From Microbacterium sp. MF43 (GTDB taxonomy: Bacteria > Actinomycetota > Actinomycetes > Actinomycetales > Microbacteriaceae): a stretch of 64,000 nt of DNA. Location of the stretch: positions 620,001-684,000 of the forward strand of contig NZ_JABBDY010000003.1 in assembly GCF_012847295.1 (NCBI RefSeq), given 5' to 3'. The translations under genes and the position numbers were made by a program. Position 1 is the stretch's first letter. Every line of letters begins with the position of its first letter. The notes under the pieces are model-generated. The model did not search any database. It was not told the DNA's origin and saw only the letters and a program-made list of their open reading frames with translations. This document shows, piece after piece, positions 54,141 to 61,534 of the stretch.

Positions 54141-55925
54141 TCACCCGAACTTGGGCAACAGCTCCGGCGCCGACGTCGAAGGCATGACGCGATAGGTCTT
54201 CAGAACCTGGGTCATGGCCTTCTGGAACGTGGGCCCGTTGGCCGCAGACGATGTTACCGTCTTGGGCTCGTCGAGCGTGACGATGACGAGATACTTCGGG
54301 TCCTCGGCGGGCGCGAATCCGACCATCGTGGTGAAGTACACGCCGCGCTTGTACCCGCCGTTGACGAGATCGGGCTTCTCACCCGTTCCGGTCTTTCCCG
54401 CGATCCGGTAGCCGGGGATCTCCACCATGTTGGCGAAGGTGGACTGCACGAAGACGTTCTCGAGCATCTTGCGCATCTGCACCGACGTGCTCTCCTTGAG
54501 CACCCGGGTCGGCTCGGGGAGCTCGGGGGCCGTCACGGTGCCATCCGCCGCCGTGCACGACTCGACGAGCGAGAGCGGCATGCGCAGGCCGTCGTTGGCG
54601 ATCGCGACGTACGCGCCCGCCAGCTCGGGGACCGTCGTGGTCAGGCCCTGTCCGAAGCCGGTGTTGTAGGTCGTCTGCGGATCCCACTGATCCAGCGGAT
54701 GCAGGAGACCCGTCTCCTCGCCCGGGAAGTCCACCGCACTCCCCGATCCGATGCCGAACTTCTGGAAGTACTCGTAGCGCGTCGAGGGCGCCACCTTCTC
54801 GCTGAATTTCGAGATGCCGGCGTTCGACGAGTCGACGAGCACGCCGGTCAGCGTGTACGTGAAGGCGGGGTGCTGGAAGGAGTCGATCGCCCGGGCCCCG
54901 TTGGCGAAGTACTCCTTGCTCGATGCGACGACCGTGGACGCGGGCGTCTGGCCGCCGGCATCCACCACGGTCGCCGCCGTGAGCGCCTTGAACGTCGATC
55001 CCGGCTCGAACGTGGCCTCGAAGATTCGGCTGCCTCGCACCCCTTCGAGGGCGGTCGGCTGGTTGGGGTCGATGGCCGGGTACTCGGCCGCCGCGCGGAT
55101 CTTGCCGGTCTCGATCTCGACGACGAAGATCCCGCCCGACTCGGCCCGGCGGTCGGTGACCTCCTCGCCGATGAGCTGCTGAAGGTACCACTGCAGGTCG
55201 CGGTCGATCGTGAGCTTCAGGGTGCCGCCGTCCACAGCGGGCTGCTCGCGCCGAGTCCCAGGGATGACTACGCCGTCCTTGCCCTTCTGATAGGCGAGCG
55301 CTCCGTCGGTCGCCCGGAGGCAGCTGTCGTACGACTTCTCCAGTCCCTCGAGCGCGTCACCGTCGGTGCCGATGAAACCGACGAGGTTGCCGGCCACGGC
55401 GCCGTCGGGGTACGCCCGCGCGGGATGCGCGACGCAGGCGATGTACGGCGTGCGCAGGTCGACGAGCGCTCGGTACTGCTCCGTGTTCACACCGTTGCGC
55501 AGCACCGCGTAGCGCGAGCCGGGGTTCTCCGCCAGAGCGTCGGCGACGATCGCGCGCACCTCGTCGGGCGCCTGACCGGTGATCTCGGCGATCTTCGGCG
55601 ACACCTCGCTCCAGGGGTCCGCCTTCGAGGTGCCCTCGGCGATGTCGTCCTCGATCTGCGAGATGAGCAGGGGATCGAGCTGGCAGTCGTATTCGAGGAT
55701 GCTTCCCGCGAGCGTCTGCCCGTTCTCATCGACGATGGCGCCGCGCGTGCCGTGGAGCACCTGACCACCGGCCAGCGCGTTGTCGAGGGAGTCGGCGACG
55801 TGCGCGTCGGCGTTCACCACCTGGATGTCGACCAGCCGCACGATGAATCCGGCGAAGACGGCCAGGACGACGGCGAGGGCGACGACGGTACGACGACGCG
55901 GGCTTCGGGTGCTGCGGGTCGTCAT
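54141..55925 (-). CDS. ftsI: peptidoglycan D,D-transpeptidase FtsI (class B PBP)
   Basis: A 594-residue septal transpeptidase. One membrane helix (residues 15-35), a PBP dimer domain, and the penicillin-binding domain with SxxK (GSTFK, near residue 306), SSN and KTG (KTGTGEK, near 511). No PASTA domain follows; the protein ends shortly after the fold. It is the target of beta-lactams in division. It lies three bases after the ftsL-like gene, with GTCGTCAT start on the minus strand. Confidence 0.95.
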   Translation of the reverse strand: MTTRSTRSPRRRTVVALAVVLAVFAGFIVRLVDIQVVNADAHVADSLDNALAGGQVLHGTRGAIVDENGQTLAGSILEYDCQLDPLLISQIEDDIAEGTSKADPWSEVSPKIAEITGQAPDEVRAIVADALAENPGSRYAVLRNGVNTEQYRALVDLRTPYIACVAHPARAYPDGAVAGNLVGFIGTDGDALEGLEKSYDSCLRATDGALAYQKGKDGVVIPGTRREQPAVDGGTLKLTIDRDLQWYLQQLIGEEVTDRRAESGGIFVVEIETGKIRAAAEYPAIDPNQPTALEGVRGSRIFEATFEPGSTFKALTAATVVDAGGQTPASTVVASSKEYFANGARAIDSFQHPAFTYTLTGVLVDSSNAGISKFSEKVAPSTRYEYFQKFGIGSGSAVDFPGEETGLLHPLDQWDPQTTYNTGFGQGLTTTVPELAGAYVAIANDGLRMPLSLVESCTAADGTVTAPELPEPTRVLKESTSVQMRKMLENVFVQSTFANMVEIPGYRIAGKTGTGEKPDLVNGGYKRGVYFTTMVGFAPAEDPKYLVIVTLDEPKTVTSSAANGPTFQKAMTQVLKTYRVMPSTSAPELLPKFG

Positions 55926-55928
55926 GTC

Positions 55929-56522
55929 TCAGTGTGTGCTCGGGGTCGGCAGTCCGTCGGTGATCGGCGGCGGAGTGTTGACGACTCCGCCGTCCTCGAC
56001 GGGCGCCGCGACCGGCGCCTTCTTCCCGCCGATCGTCGCGTCGGGGGCCGTCACGAGCGGCGTTTCGGCGATCAGCGCGTTCGGCACCGCGCCGCGGCCG
56101 ATCGCCTCGATGGGCGAGCCGCCCATCGAGACCTCCCCCGCACCCAGCAGGGCGCCGTCGCTCAGGCGCAGATAGCTCGGCGACTCGTCGATCACCATCC
56201 CCAGCGCCGCGGCGTTCGCGGCGAGGTACTGCGGCGAGCTCAGCCCCGCGACCTCGTCGTAGAGGATCTGCTTCTGGTAGGTCAGGTCGCGCTGCTGCTG
56301 CGTCAGCGCGGAGATCTCGTACGTGCCCTGCGTCGTCATGATCGACAGCGCCATCTGCGCACCGGCGATGAGGAAGGCGCCGAGGACGGCGACGACACCG
56401 TAGAGGAGCTTGGGGCGACGACGGCGGGCGGGCGCTTCGACCGCGTGCAGGCGACGACCGGGACGCTCAGGACGGACCGGGACGACTGAAGGCGCGCGCA
56501 GCGCATTGGTCGCGGTGCTCAT
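55929..56522 (-). CDS. FtsL-like septum protein
   Basis: A 197-residue bitopic protein in the ftsL position. A cytoplasmic Arg-rich N-terminus is followed by one membrane helix (about residues 38-62) and a coiled-coil segment ([27 protein letters not shown]), then a low-complexity tail rich in Pro, Ala, Val and Gly. FtsL is expected to pair with FtsB and FtsQ and to activate FtsWI. The sequence is poorly conserved in this family, so the call rests on topology and position. It overlaps rsmH by four bases. Confidence 0.82.
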   Translation of the reverse strand: MSTATNALRAPSVVPVRPERPGRRLHAVEAPARRRRPKLLYGVVAVLGAFLIAGAQMALSIMTTQGTYEISALTQQQRDLTYQKQILYDEVAGLSSPQYLAANAAALGMVIDESPSYLRLSDGALLGAGEVSMGGSPIEAIGRGAVPNALIAETPLVTAPDATIGGKKAPVAAPVEDGGVVNTPPPITDGLPTPSTH

Positions 56523-57472
56523 GCGTCCTCCCTGACTCGTTCGGCGGCGCGAAGCCGCACCGGGGTCGCCCGCGGGTTGACCGCGCGCTCCTCGTCCGAC
56601 GCCAGTTCGGCGCCCTTGACCAGCAGACGGAACTTCGCTGCGTGCTCGGGCAGCTCGACCGGCAGGCCTCGCGGAGCCGTCGATGCCGAGGCATCCGCGA
56701 ACTCCCTCTTGACCAGGCGGTCCTCCAGCGACTGGTACGACAGCACGACGATCCGCCCGCCGACCGACAGGAGCCGCAGCGCGGCGGGAATGGCGCGCTC
56801 CAGCACCGAGAGTTCGCGATTGACCTCGATGCGCAGGGCCTGGAACACCCGCTTGGCAGGGTGCCCGGCGCGCTGCACGGCGGCGGGCGTGGCCGCCTGG
56901 AGGATCTCGACGAGCCGCCCCGACCGCTCGATCGGAGCCTCGGCCCGCGCCGCGATGATGGCGCGGGCGTAGCGTCCGGCGAGCTTCTCCTCGCCGTAGC
57001 GCTCGAAGATGCGGCGCAGATCGCCCTCGCCGTACGTCGCGAGCACCTCGGCGGCGGTGGTGCCGCTGGACTGGTCCATGCGCATGTCGAGGGGGGCGTC
57101 CTGCGCATACGCGAAGCCGCGATCGGCCACGTCGAGCTGGAGGGACGAGACTCCGAGGTCGAACAGGATGCCGTCGACCTTGGCGTGCCCGGCACCTGCG
57201 ACCGCCTCAGCGATGCCGTCGTAGACGGTGTGCACGAGAGTGACGCGATCGCCGAAGCGCGCCAGACGCTCGCCCGCGATGCGCAGAGCGTCGGTGTCGC
57301 GGTCGAGTCCGACGAGGTGGACGCCGGGGAACCGCTGGAGGAAGGCCTCGGAGTGGCCGCCCATGCCGAGCGTCGCGTCGACGAAGACCGCGCCGTCGCG
57401 CTGCAGCGACGGCGCGAGCAGCTCGACGCAGCGGTCGAGCATGACGGGGGTGTGGATCTCGTGGAGGTTCAT
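56519..57472 (-). CDS. rsmH: 16S rRNA (cytosine(1402)-N(4))-methyltransferase
   Basis: A 317-residue SAM-dependent methyltransferase (formerly MraW) acting on 16S rRNA C1402. The N-terminal [13 protein letters not shown], the SAM loop [24 protein letters not shown], and the [19 protein letters not shown] block are present; the late RLVKREF is also conserved. It is the second gene of the cluster, after mraZ. Confidence 0.97.
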   Translation of the reverse strand: MNLHEIHTPVMLDRCVELLAPSLQRDGAVFVDATLGMGGHSEAFLQRFPGVHLVGLDRDTDALRIAGERLARFGDRVTLVHTVYDGIAEAVAGAGHAKVDGILFDLGVSSLQLDVADRGFAYAQDAPLDMRMDQSSGTTAAEVLATYGEGDLRRIFERYGEEKLAGRYARAIIAARAEAPIERSGRLVEILQAATPAAVQRAGHPAKRVFQALRIEVNRELSVLERAIPAALRLLSVGGRIVVLSYQSLEDRLVKREFADASASTAPRGLPVELPEHAAKFRLLVKGAELASDEERAVNPRATPVRLRAAERVREDA

Positions 57473-57573
57473 GATCGATCGGGGCCGGGTCCCTCGGTCC
57501 TGATCCCCATCCGCTCCGACCTGGCGCCGGGGAAGTGCGTCAGGGAGGGCGGCTGGGAGTCAGGACCGAGGGC

Positions 57574-58005
57574 TCAGAAAAGGCCCGGGATCACCTCCTG
57601 CTCCAGCTCGGCATAGCTCTCTTCGTTCGCCTCGGCGTAGCTGTTCCACGCGTCGGCGTTCCAGATCTCGGCGTGGGCGCCCACGCCGGTGACGACGAGG
57701 TCGCGCTCCAGGCCGGCGTAGGCGCGCAGCGGAGGGGGGATCGTGATGCGGTTCTGGCTGTCGGGCTTCTCCGCGCTCGCCCCCGAGAGGAACATGCGCA
57801 GGAAGTCGCGGGCCTGCTTGTTGGCCAGCGGCGCCTCGCGGATCCGCTCGTGCACGCGCTCGAACTCCTGCGTGCTGAAGACGTAGAGGCAGCGGTCCTG
57901 ACCCCGGGTCACGACGACACCCCCGCCCAGGTCGTCGCGGAATTTCGCCGGAAGGATGACGCGACCTTTGTCGTCGAGCTTGGGAGTGTGCGTGCCAAGA
58001 AGCAT
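57574..58005 (-). CDS. mraZ: transcriptional regulator MraZ
   Basis: A 143-residue double AbrB-like DNA-binding protein that represses the dcw cluster in other bacteria. The two repeats each contain a DxxxR DNA-contact motif: [13 protein letters not shown] and, in the second half, [13 protein letters not shown]. It should form a ring-shaped oligomer and bind the repeated boxes seen just upstream (58046-58075). A GGGGGAG lies ten bases before the ATG. Confidence 0.97.
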   Translation of the reverse strand: MLLGTHTPKLDDKGRVILPAKFRDDLGGGVVVTRGQDRCLYVFSTQEFERVHERIREAPLANKQARDFLRMFLSGASAEKPDSQNRITIPPPLRAYAGLERDLVVTGVGAHAEIWNADAWNSYAEANEESYAELEQEVIPGLF

Positions 58006-58045
58006 CGGCTCATCACTCCCCCTTCGTCCGGCCCCCGCAGGATGT

Positions 58046-58075
58046 GCACCACATTACTCCACTTTCCTCCACTTT
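58046..58075 (-). promoter_or_regulatory. MraZ operator: three boxes at 10-base spacing
   Basis: Reading the minus strand: AAAGTGGAGG (58075-58066), AAAGTGGAGT (58065-58056) and the weaker AATGTGGTGC (58055-58046), in exact 10-base register, 41 to 70 bases before the mraZ ATG. AAAGTG boxes in tandem are the known target of MraZ in mollicutes and other Gram-positive bacteria. This predicts autoregulation of the whole cluster. Confidence 0.85.
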
Positions 58076-58141
58076 GCTATGGATTCGTGGGCCGATTCCT
58101 CCCCCGCTCTCCTGATCGACGTCGAAGGCCCTCGTTCAGGC

Positions 58142-58175
58142 AAAGAAAAAAGCACCGACCCGAAGGTCGGTGCTT
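58142..58175 (-). terminator. intrinsic terminator downstream of the DUF3040 gene
   Basis: AAGCACCGACC and GGTCGGTGCTT (58150-58175) form an eleven-pair stem with the loop CGAA in plus-strand reading; on the minus strand a T-rich run follows (58151-58142). This is a textbook intrinsic terminator and insulates the dcw cluster from upstream transcription. Confidence 0.9.
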
Positions 58176-58199
58176 GATCCTGCTGTCAGGCGGTCGCCG

Positions 58200-58565
58200 T
58201 CAGCGCTCGCCTTGGCGCTTGTCCCATCTGTCGTTCATGCGGTCCATGAAGGACGTTCCCTGGCGCGTCGGCGTCGGCTTCGCCGGCTCGACACGGACGG
58301 CGCCCGAGCCGCGCGTCGGCGTCACGGCGAGGATCACTCCGCCCAGCATGACGACGAACCCGACGACCCCCACCACGATCAGAGGAAGCGAGACGCCGAC
58401 GATGAGCCCGCCGAGACCGAGGAGCACGAGGATCGTCCCGTACACGATGTTGCGATAACTGAGGCTGCGACCATCGCGCGGCGCGCTGACGACATCCGCG
58501 TCGTTGCGCATCAGATGGCGTTCCATCTCGTCGAGCAGACGCTGCTCCTGTTCGGAGAGTGGCAT
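58200..58565 (-). CDS. DUF3040 membrane protein (Rv2169c-like)
   Basis: A 121-residue actinobacterial DUF3040 protein. The conserved N-terminus MPLSEQEQRLLDEMERHL precedes two adjacent membrane helices (about 42-62 and 65-85) and a basic tail. In Mycobacterium a DUF3040 protein (Rv2169c) is in the same place next to mraZ. Function unknown; membrane or division role suggested only by position. GGGGG stands before the ATG. It ends at a strong terminator. Confidence 0.9.
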   Translation of the reverse strand: MPLSEQEQRLLDEMERHLMRNDADVVSAPRDGRSLSYRNIVYGTILVLLGLGGLIVGVSLPLIVVGVVGFVVMLGGVILAVTPTRGSGAVRVEPAKPTPTRQGTSFMDRMNDRWDKRQGER

Positions 58566-58617
58566 GCATCCCCCTCTTTAGCTCGAGTACCAAGATTCTA
58601 CGCGTGCCGTAGATCAC

Positions 58618-58623
58618 TAGGCT
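58618..58623 (+). promoter_or_regulatory. -10 hexamer for leaderless polyprenyl synthase mRNA
   Basis: TAGGCT followed by six bases (AGGCCC) and the GTG at 58630, divergent from the DUF3040 gene. Confidence 0.55.
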
Positions 58624-58629
58624 AGGCCC

Positions 58630-59724
58630 GTGTCACGCTCTGCAGACCCGGTCGAAGCCATTTCCCAGCGTCTGGACACCTTCATCTCGGCGCAGCGCGC
58701 GCACGCGGCCGGACTGGGCTCCGAAGCCGGCCTCTTCATCGGGGCCGCGGCGGCGGCGGCCGCCGGCGGCAAACGCCTTCGCGGCCGGTTCCTGATCGCC
58801 GGGTGGAGGGCGGTGGAGGAGGCCTCCGCCCGATCCGCCGTTCCCCCCGCCGAGGTGGTGGCGGCCGCGGGAGCGCTCGAGATCTTCCACGCCGCCGCCC
58901 TCGTCCACGACGACGTCATCGACAACTCGGATACGCGCCGCGGCCGCCCCGCCGCGCACCGCGCGCTCGAGGCCTCACATCGCGAGGCCCAGTGGACGGG
59001 GGATGCCGCGGCCTTCGGACGCTCGGGCGCGATCCTGCTCGGCGACCTCCTCGTCGCCTGGAGCGACGACCTCTTCGAAGAGGCGCTGGAGCTCACTGCT
59101 CCCGAACGCGCCACGGTCGCCCGCGCAGAGTACGCGGCGATGCGCCGTGAGGTCACGATCGGGCAGTTCCTCGACATCGCCGAGGAGTCGGCCTTCCTCA
59201 CCGAGCCCGATGAGCGTCACGCCGACCGCGCCCTGCGCGTCGCCTCCCTCAAGTCGGCCCGGTACAGCATCCAGCAGCCGCTCGCGATCGGTGCGGCGCT
59301 GGCGGGAGCGGATGCCGCGCAGACGGCTGCTCTCGCGGCCTTCGGCCACCCTCTCGGCATGGCGTTCCAGCTGCGCGACGACGTGCTGGGCGTGTTCGGC
59401 GACGAACGGGAGACGGGCAAGCCCTCGGGCGACGACCTGCGCGAGGGCAAGCGCACCGTTCTGATCGCCTACGCCCGCGAGGCGCTCGCGCCGCCGGCGC
59501 GGCGCATCGTGGACGAACTGCTCGGCGACCGGTCGCTGACCGGTGAGCAGATCGCCTCGCTCCAGCGCACCATCGTCGAGACGGGTGCCCTCGACGGTGT
59601 CGAATCCCTCATCTCCGAATACGCCCGCGATGCGGAGCGCTCCCTGTCGGGCGCACGACTCGGCGATGCCGCGGTGAGCGAGCTGCGTGACCTCGCGCGT
59701 GCCGCGACGGTGCGAGTCACCTAG
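58630..59724 (+). CDS. polyprenyl diphosphate synthase (IdsA2-like)
   Basis: A 364-residue trans-prenyltransferase that extends DMAPP with isopentenyl diphosphate. The first aspartate-rich motif is complete (HDDVIDNSDTRRGRP); the second reads FQLRDDVLGVFGD, with Gly in place of the final Asp, as in the mycobacterial IdsA group. Product length (geranylgeranyl or longer, for menaquinone, carotenoid or lipid carriers) cannot be read safely. Its place between the DUF3040 and Rv2175c-like genes matches idsA2 of Mycobacterium. Confidence 0.9.
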   Translation: MSRSADPVEAISQRLDTFISAQRAHAAGLGSEAGLFIGAAAAAAAGGKRLRGRFLIAGWRAVEEASARSAVPPAEVVAAAGALEIFHAAALVHDDVIDNSDTRRGRPAAHRALEASHREAQWTGDAAAFGRSGAILLGDLLVAWSDDLFEEALELTAPERATVARAEYAAMRREVTIGQFLDIAEESAFLTEPDERHADRALRVASLKSARYSIQQPLAIGAALAGADAAQTAALAAFGHPLGMAFQLRDDVLGVFGDERETGKPSGDDLREGKRTVLIAYAREALAPPARRIVDELLGDRSLTGEQIASLQRTIVETGALDGVESLISEYARDAERSLSGARLGDAAVSELRDLARAATVRVT

Positions 59725-59759
59725 GCGAACCCGCCCGGTGCGACGGCGCCGAAGGTGAC

Positions 59760-60110
59760 TCAGGCCATCGTCTGGGCGACGCGGCGCACCTCGGCCTTGC
59801 GCCCTTCGATCAGCGCCTGAATGGGCGGGACGCCGATCGACTCCTCGGACGTCAGCAGCCAGTCGATCGCCTCGTCGTCGGAGAATCCGGCGTCGTGAAG
59901 GACGATGGCTGTTCCCCGCAGCGACGGGATCGGATGCCCGTCCTTGATGAACACGGCCGGCACCTTGAGGGCCCCGTCGCGTCGCGAGCCGATGAGGTGG
60001 GACTCGTCGAGGAAGCGGCGGACACGGCCCAGCGGTTCGCCGAGCACCTCCACCAGTTCGGGCAGGGTGAGCCAATCGGTCTCGATGCGCGAAGCGTCGT
60101 CAGCTGTCAC
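59760..60110 (-). CDS. Rv2175c-type DNA-binding protein
   Basis: A 116-residue protein with the Rv2175c winged-helix fold: WLTLPELVEVLGEPLGRVRRFLDE forms the helix-turn-helix, and the C-terminal helices contain ALIEGRKAEVRRVAQ. In M. tuberculosis Rv2175c is a DNA-binding substrate of the kinase PknL encoded next to it, phosphorylated on an N-terminal threonine; a threonine is present at residue 2 here and another at 11. The GTG at 60110 is chosen over 60164 because GATAGT lies six bases upstream. It is convergent with the polyprenyl synthase. Confidence 0.85.
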   Translation of the reverse strand: MTADDASRIETDWLTLPELVEVLGEPLGRVRRFLDESHLIGSRRDGALKVPAVFIKDGHPIPSLRGTAIVLHDAGFSDDEAIDWLLTSEESIGVPPIQALIEGRKAEVRRVAQTMA

Positions 60111-60116
60111 CCAGCC

Positions 60117-60122
60117 ACTATC
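60117..60122 (-). promoter_or_regulatory. -10 hexamer for leaderless Rv2175c-type mRNA
   Basis: GATAGT on the minus strand with a six-base spacer (GGCTGG) to the GTG at 60110. Confidence 0.45.
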
Positions 60123-60259
60123 CCACTCCCGTGCGCACCCGCGCACGTCGGTGCCGAACCTCATCCGTCACAGAATTCACATCTGCCCCTCATCTCACAA
60201 CCGTTGACACGCGTATACATCCGTGTCACGGTTCTGGGAGTCCGAAGAGGGGGAATCTC

Positions 60260-61465
60260 TTGCGACCCGATACTCGAACCCGCGGCATCCGCTCCTTCAC
60301 CGCCGCCCCCGCCGCCGTCTGCGGATCCATCGCGCTCGTGCTCACGGCGGCGCCGGCGCACGCGGCGGATCCTGCCTCGGCAGAGCGGATGCAGCGCCCG
60401 CTGTCGCTGGATGCGACCGTTCGCACGCCGATGGCCACGAAGGCTCCTGCCCCCACCACCGCGATCCCCTCGCGTGCCGTCGCGCTGGCGAACCGGCCGG
60501 CGACCTACACCGTGCAGCGCGGCGACACCGTGTCGGCCATCGCCGCGCGGTTCGGACTGCGCACCGTCGACGTCCTCGCGCTCAACGGGCTGTCGTGGAG
60601 CTCCGTCATCTACCCCGGTCAGGTGCTCACGCTCGTCGGCGGTGCCGCCGTCACCCCGGCTGCCCCCGCCGCGCCGGTCGCGGCATCCGTCGTCCACGCC
60701 GTCCGGCCAGGCGACACCGTCTCGGCCATCGCGAAACGGCACGGCCTCAGCGTCCCGACGGTGCTGAAGGCGAACGGCCTGAGCTGGTCGTCCATCATCT
60801 ATCCGGGCCAGAAGCTCACGATCCCGGGCAATGCCGCGCCTGCGGCCTCGGCGCCTGCGGCACCCGCCACGCCCGCTGCGCCCGCCGCCCCGACACCCGC
60901 CGCAGGGTCTTACGTCGTGAAAGCGGGCGACACCGTCACGTCGATCGCCTCCCGGCACGGCGTGACGATCCAGGCGGTCCTCGCCGCGAACACGCTGCAG
61001 ATGTCGTCGATCATCTATCCCGGGCAGAAGCTCGTCATCCCGCCCCAGGGAGGACTCGGGCTCGACGCCGAGCAGATCGACAACGCGCGCCTCATCATCC
61101 AGATCGGACGGGAGCTCGGCGTTCCGGATCGCGGCATCGCGATCGCGCTCGGCACCGCCATGCAGGAGTCATGGATCCGCAACCTCGACGGGGGCGACCG
61201 CGACTCCCTCGGGCTGTTCCAGCAGCGCCCGAGCACGGGATGGGGCACCGCGGATCAGGTGCGCGACCGGGTACGGGCCACCCAGGCGTTCTACGGCGGA
61301 CCCGCCGACCCGAACGGGACGCGCACACGCGGTCTGCTCGACATCCCCGGTTGGCAGAGCATGACGTTCGCGCAGGCGGCGCAGGCCGTGCAGATCTCGG
61401 CGTATCCGGATCGTTACGCGCAGTGGGAGAAGCCTGCTCACGCCTGGCTCGCGGCACTCGGATGA
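60260..61465 (+). CDS. secreted LysM protein with lysozyme-like C-terminal domain
   Basis: A 401-residue cell wall protein. A signal peptide ends near AAPAHA (about residue 35). Three LysM peptidoglycan-binding repeats follow around residues 82-126, 145-190 and 215-260, each with GDTV and an IIYPGQ-type end, separated by Ala/Pro linkers. From about 275 there is a transglycosylase-like domain: AMQESWIRNLDGGDRDSLGLFQQRPSxGWG, with a Glu in the place of the catalytic residue. It likely cleaves or remodels peptidoglycan. The start is TTG at 60260, backed by AGAGGGGGAA five to six bases upstream; no ATG or GTG start gives an intact signal peptide. Confidence 0.85.
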   Translation: MRPDTRTRGIRSFTAAPAAVCGSIALVLTAAPAHAADPASAERMQRPLSLDATVRTPMATKAPAPTTAIPSRAVALANRPATYTVQRGDTVSAIAARFGLRTVDVLALNGLSWSSVIYPGQVLTLVGGAAVTPAAPAAPVAASVVHAVRPGDTVSAIAKRHGLSVPTVLKANGLSWSSIIYPGQKLTIPGNAAPAASAPAAPATPAAPAAPTPAAGSYVVKAGDTVTSIASRHGVTIQAVLAANTLQMSSIIYPGQKLVIPPQGGLGLDAEQIDNARLIIQIGRELGVPDRGIAIALGTAMQESWIRNLDGGDRDSLGLFQQRPSTGWGTADQVRDRVRATQAFYGGPADPNGTRTRGLLDIPGWQSMTFAQAAQAVQISAYPDRYAQWEKPAHAWLAALG

Positions 61466-61522
61466 TCCAGGTCCTCCACGTCACAGGGTGAGCCGCTCCG
61501 CAGCCTCGCAGGTACGCGTCCG

Positions 61523-61528
61523 TAGACT
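61523..61528 (+). promoter_or_regulatory. -10 hexamer for leaderless PASTA kinase mRNA
   Basis: TAGACT followed by six bases (TCTGCC region) and the GTG at 61535. Confidence 0.5.
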
Positions 61529-61534
61529 TCTGCC

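Noticed and set aside
53946-56489. 847-codon plus-strand frame across murF, ftsI and ftsL
   Set aside because: Spans several certain minus-strand genes; no family.
60480-61040. Repetitive region that could suggest a DNA repeat array
   Set aside because: Explained by three LysM protein repeats; the units are degenerate and in frame.
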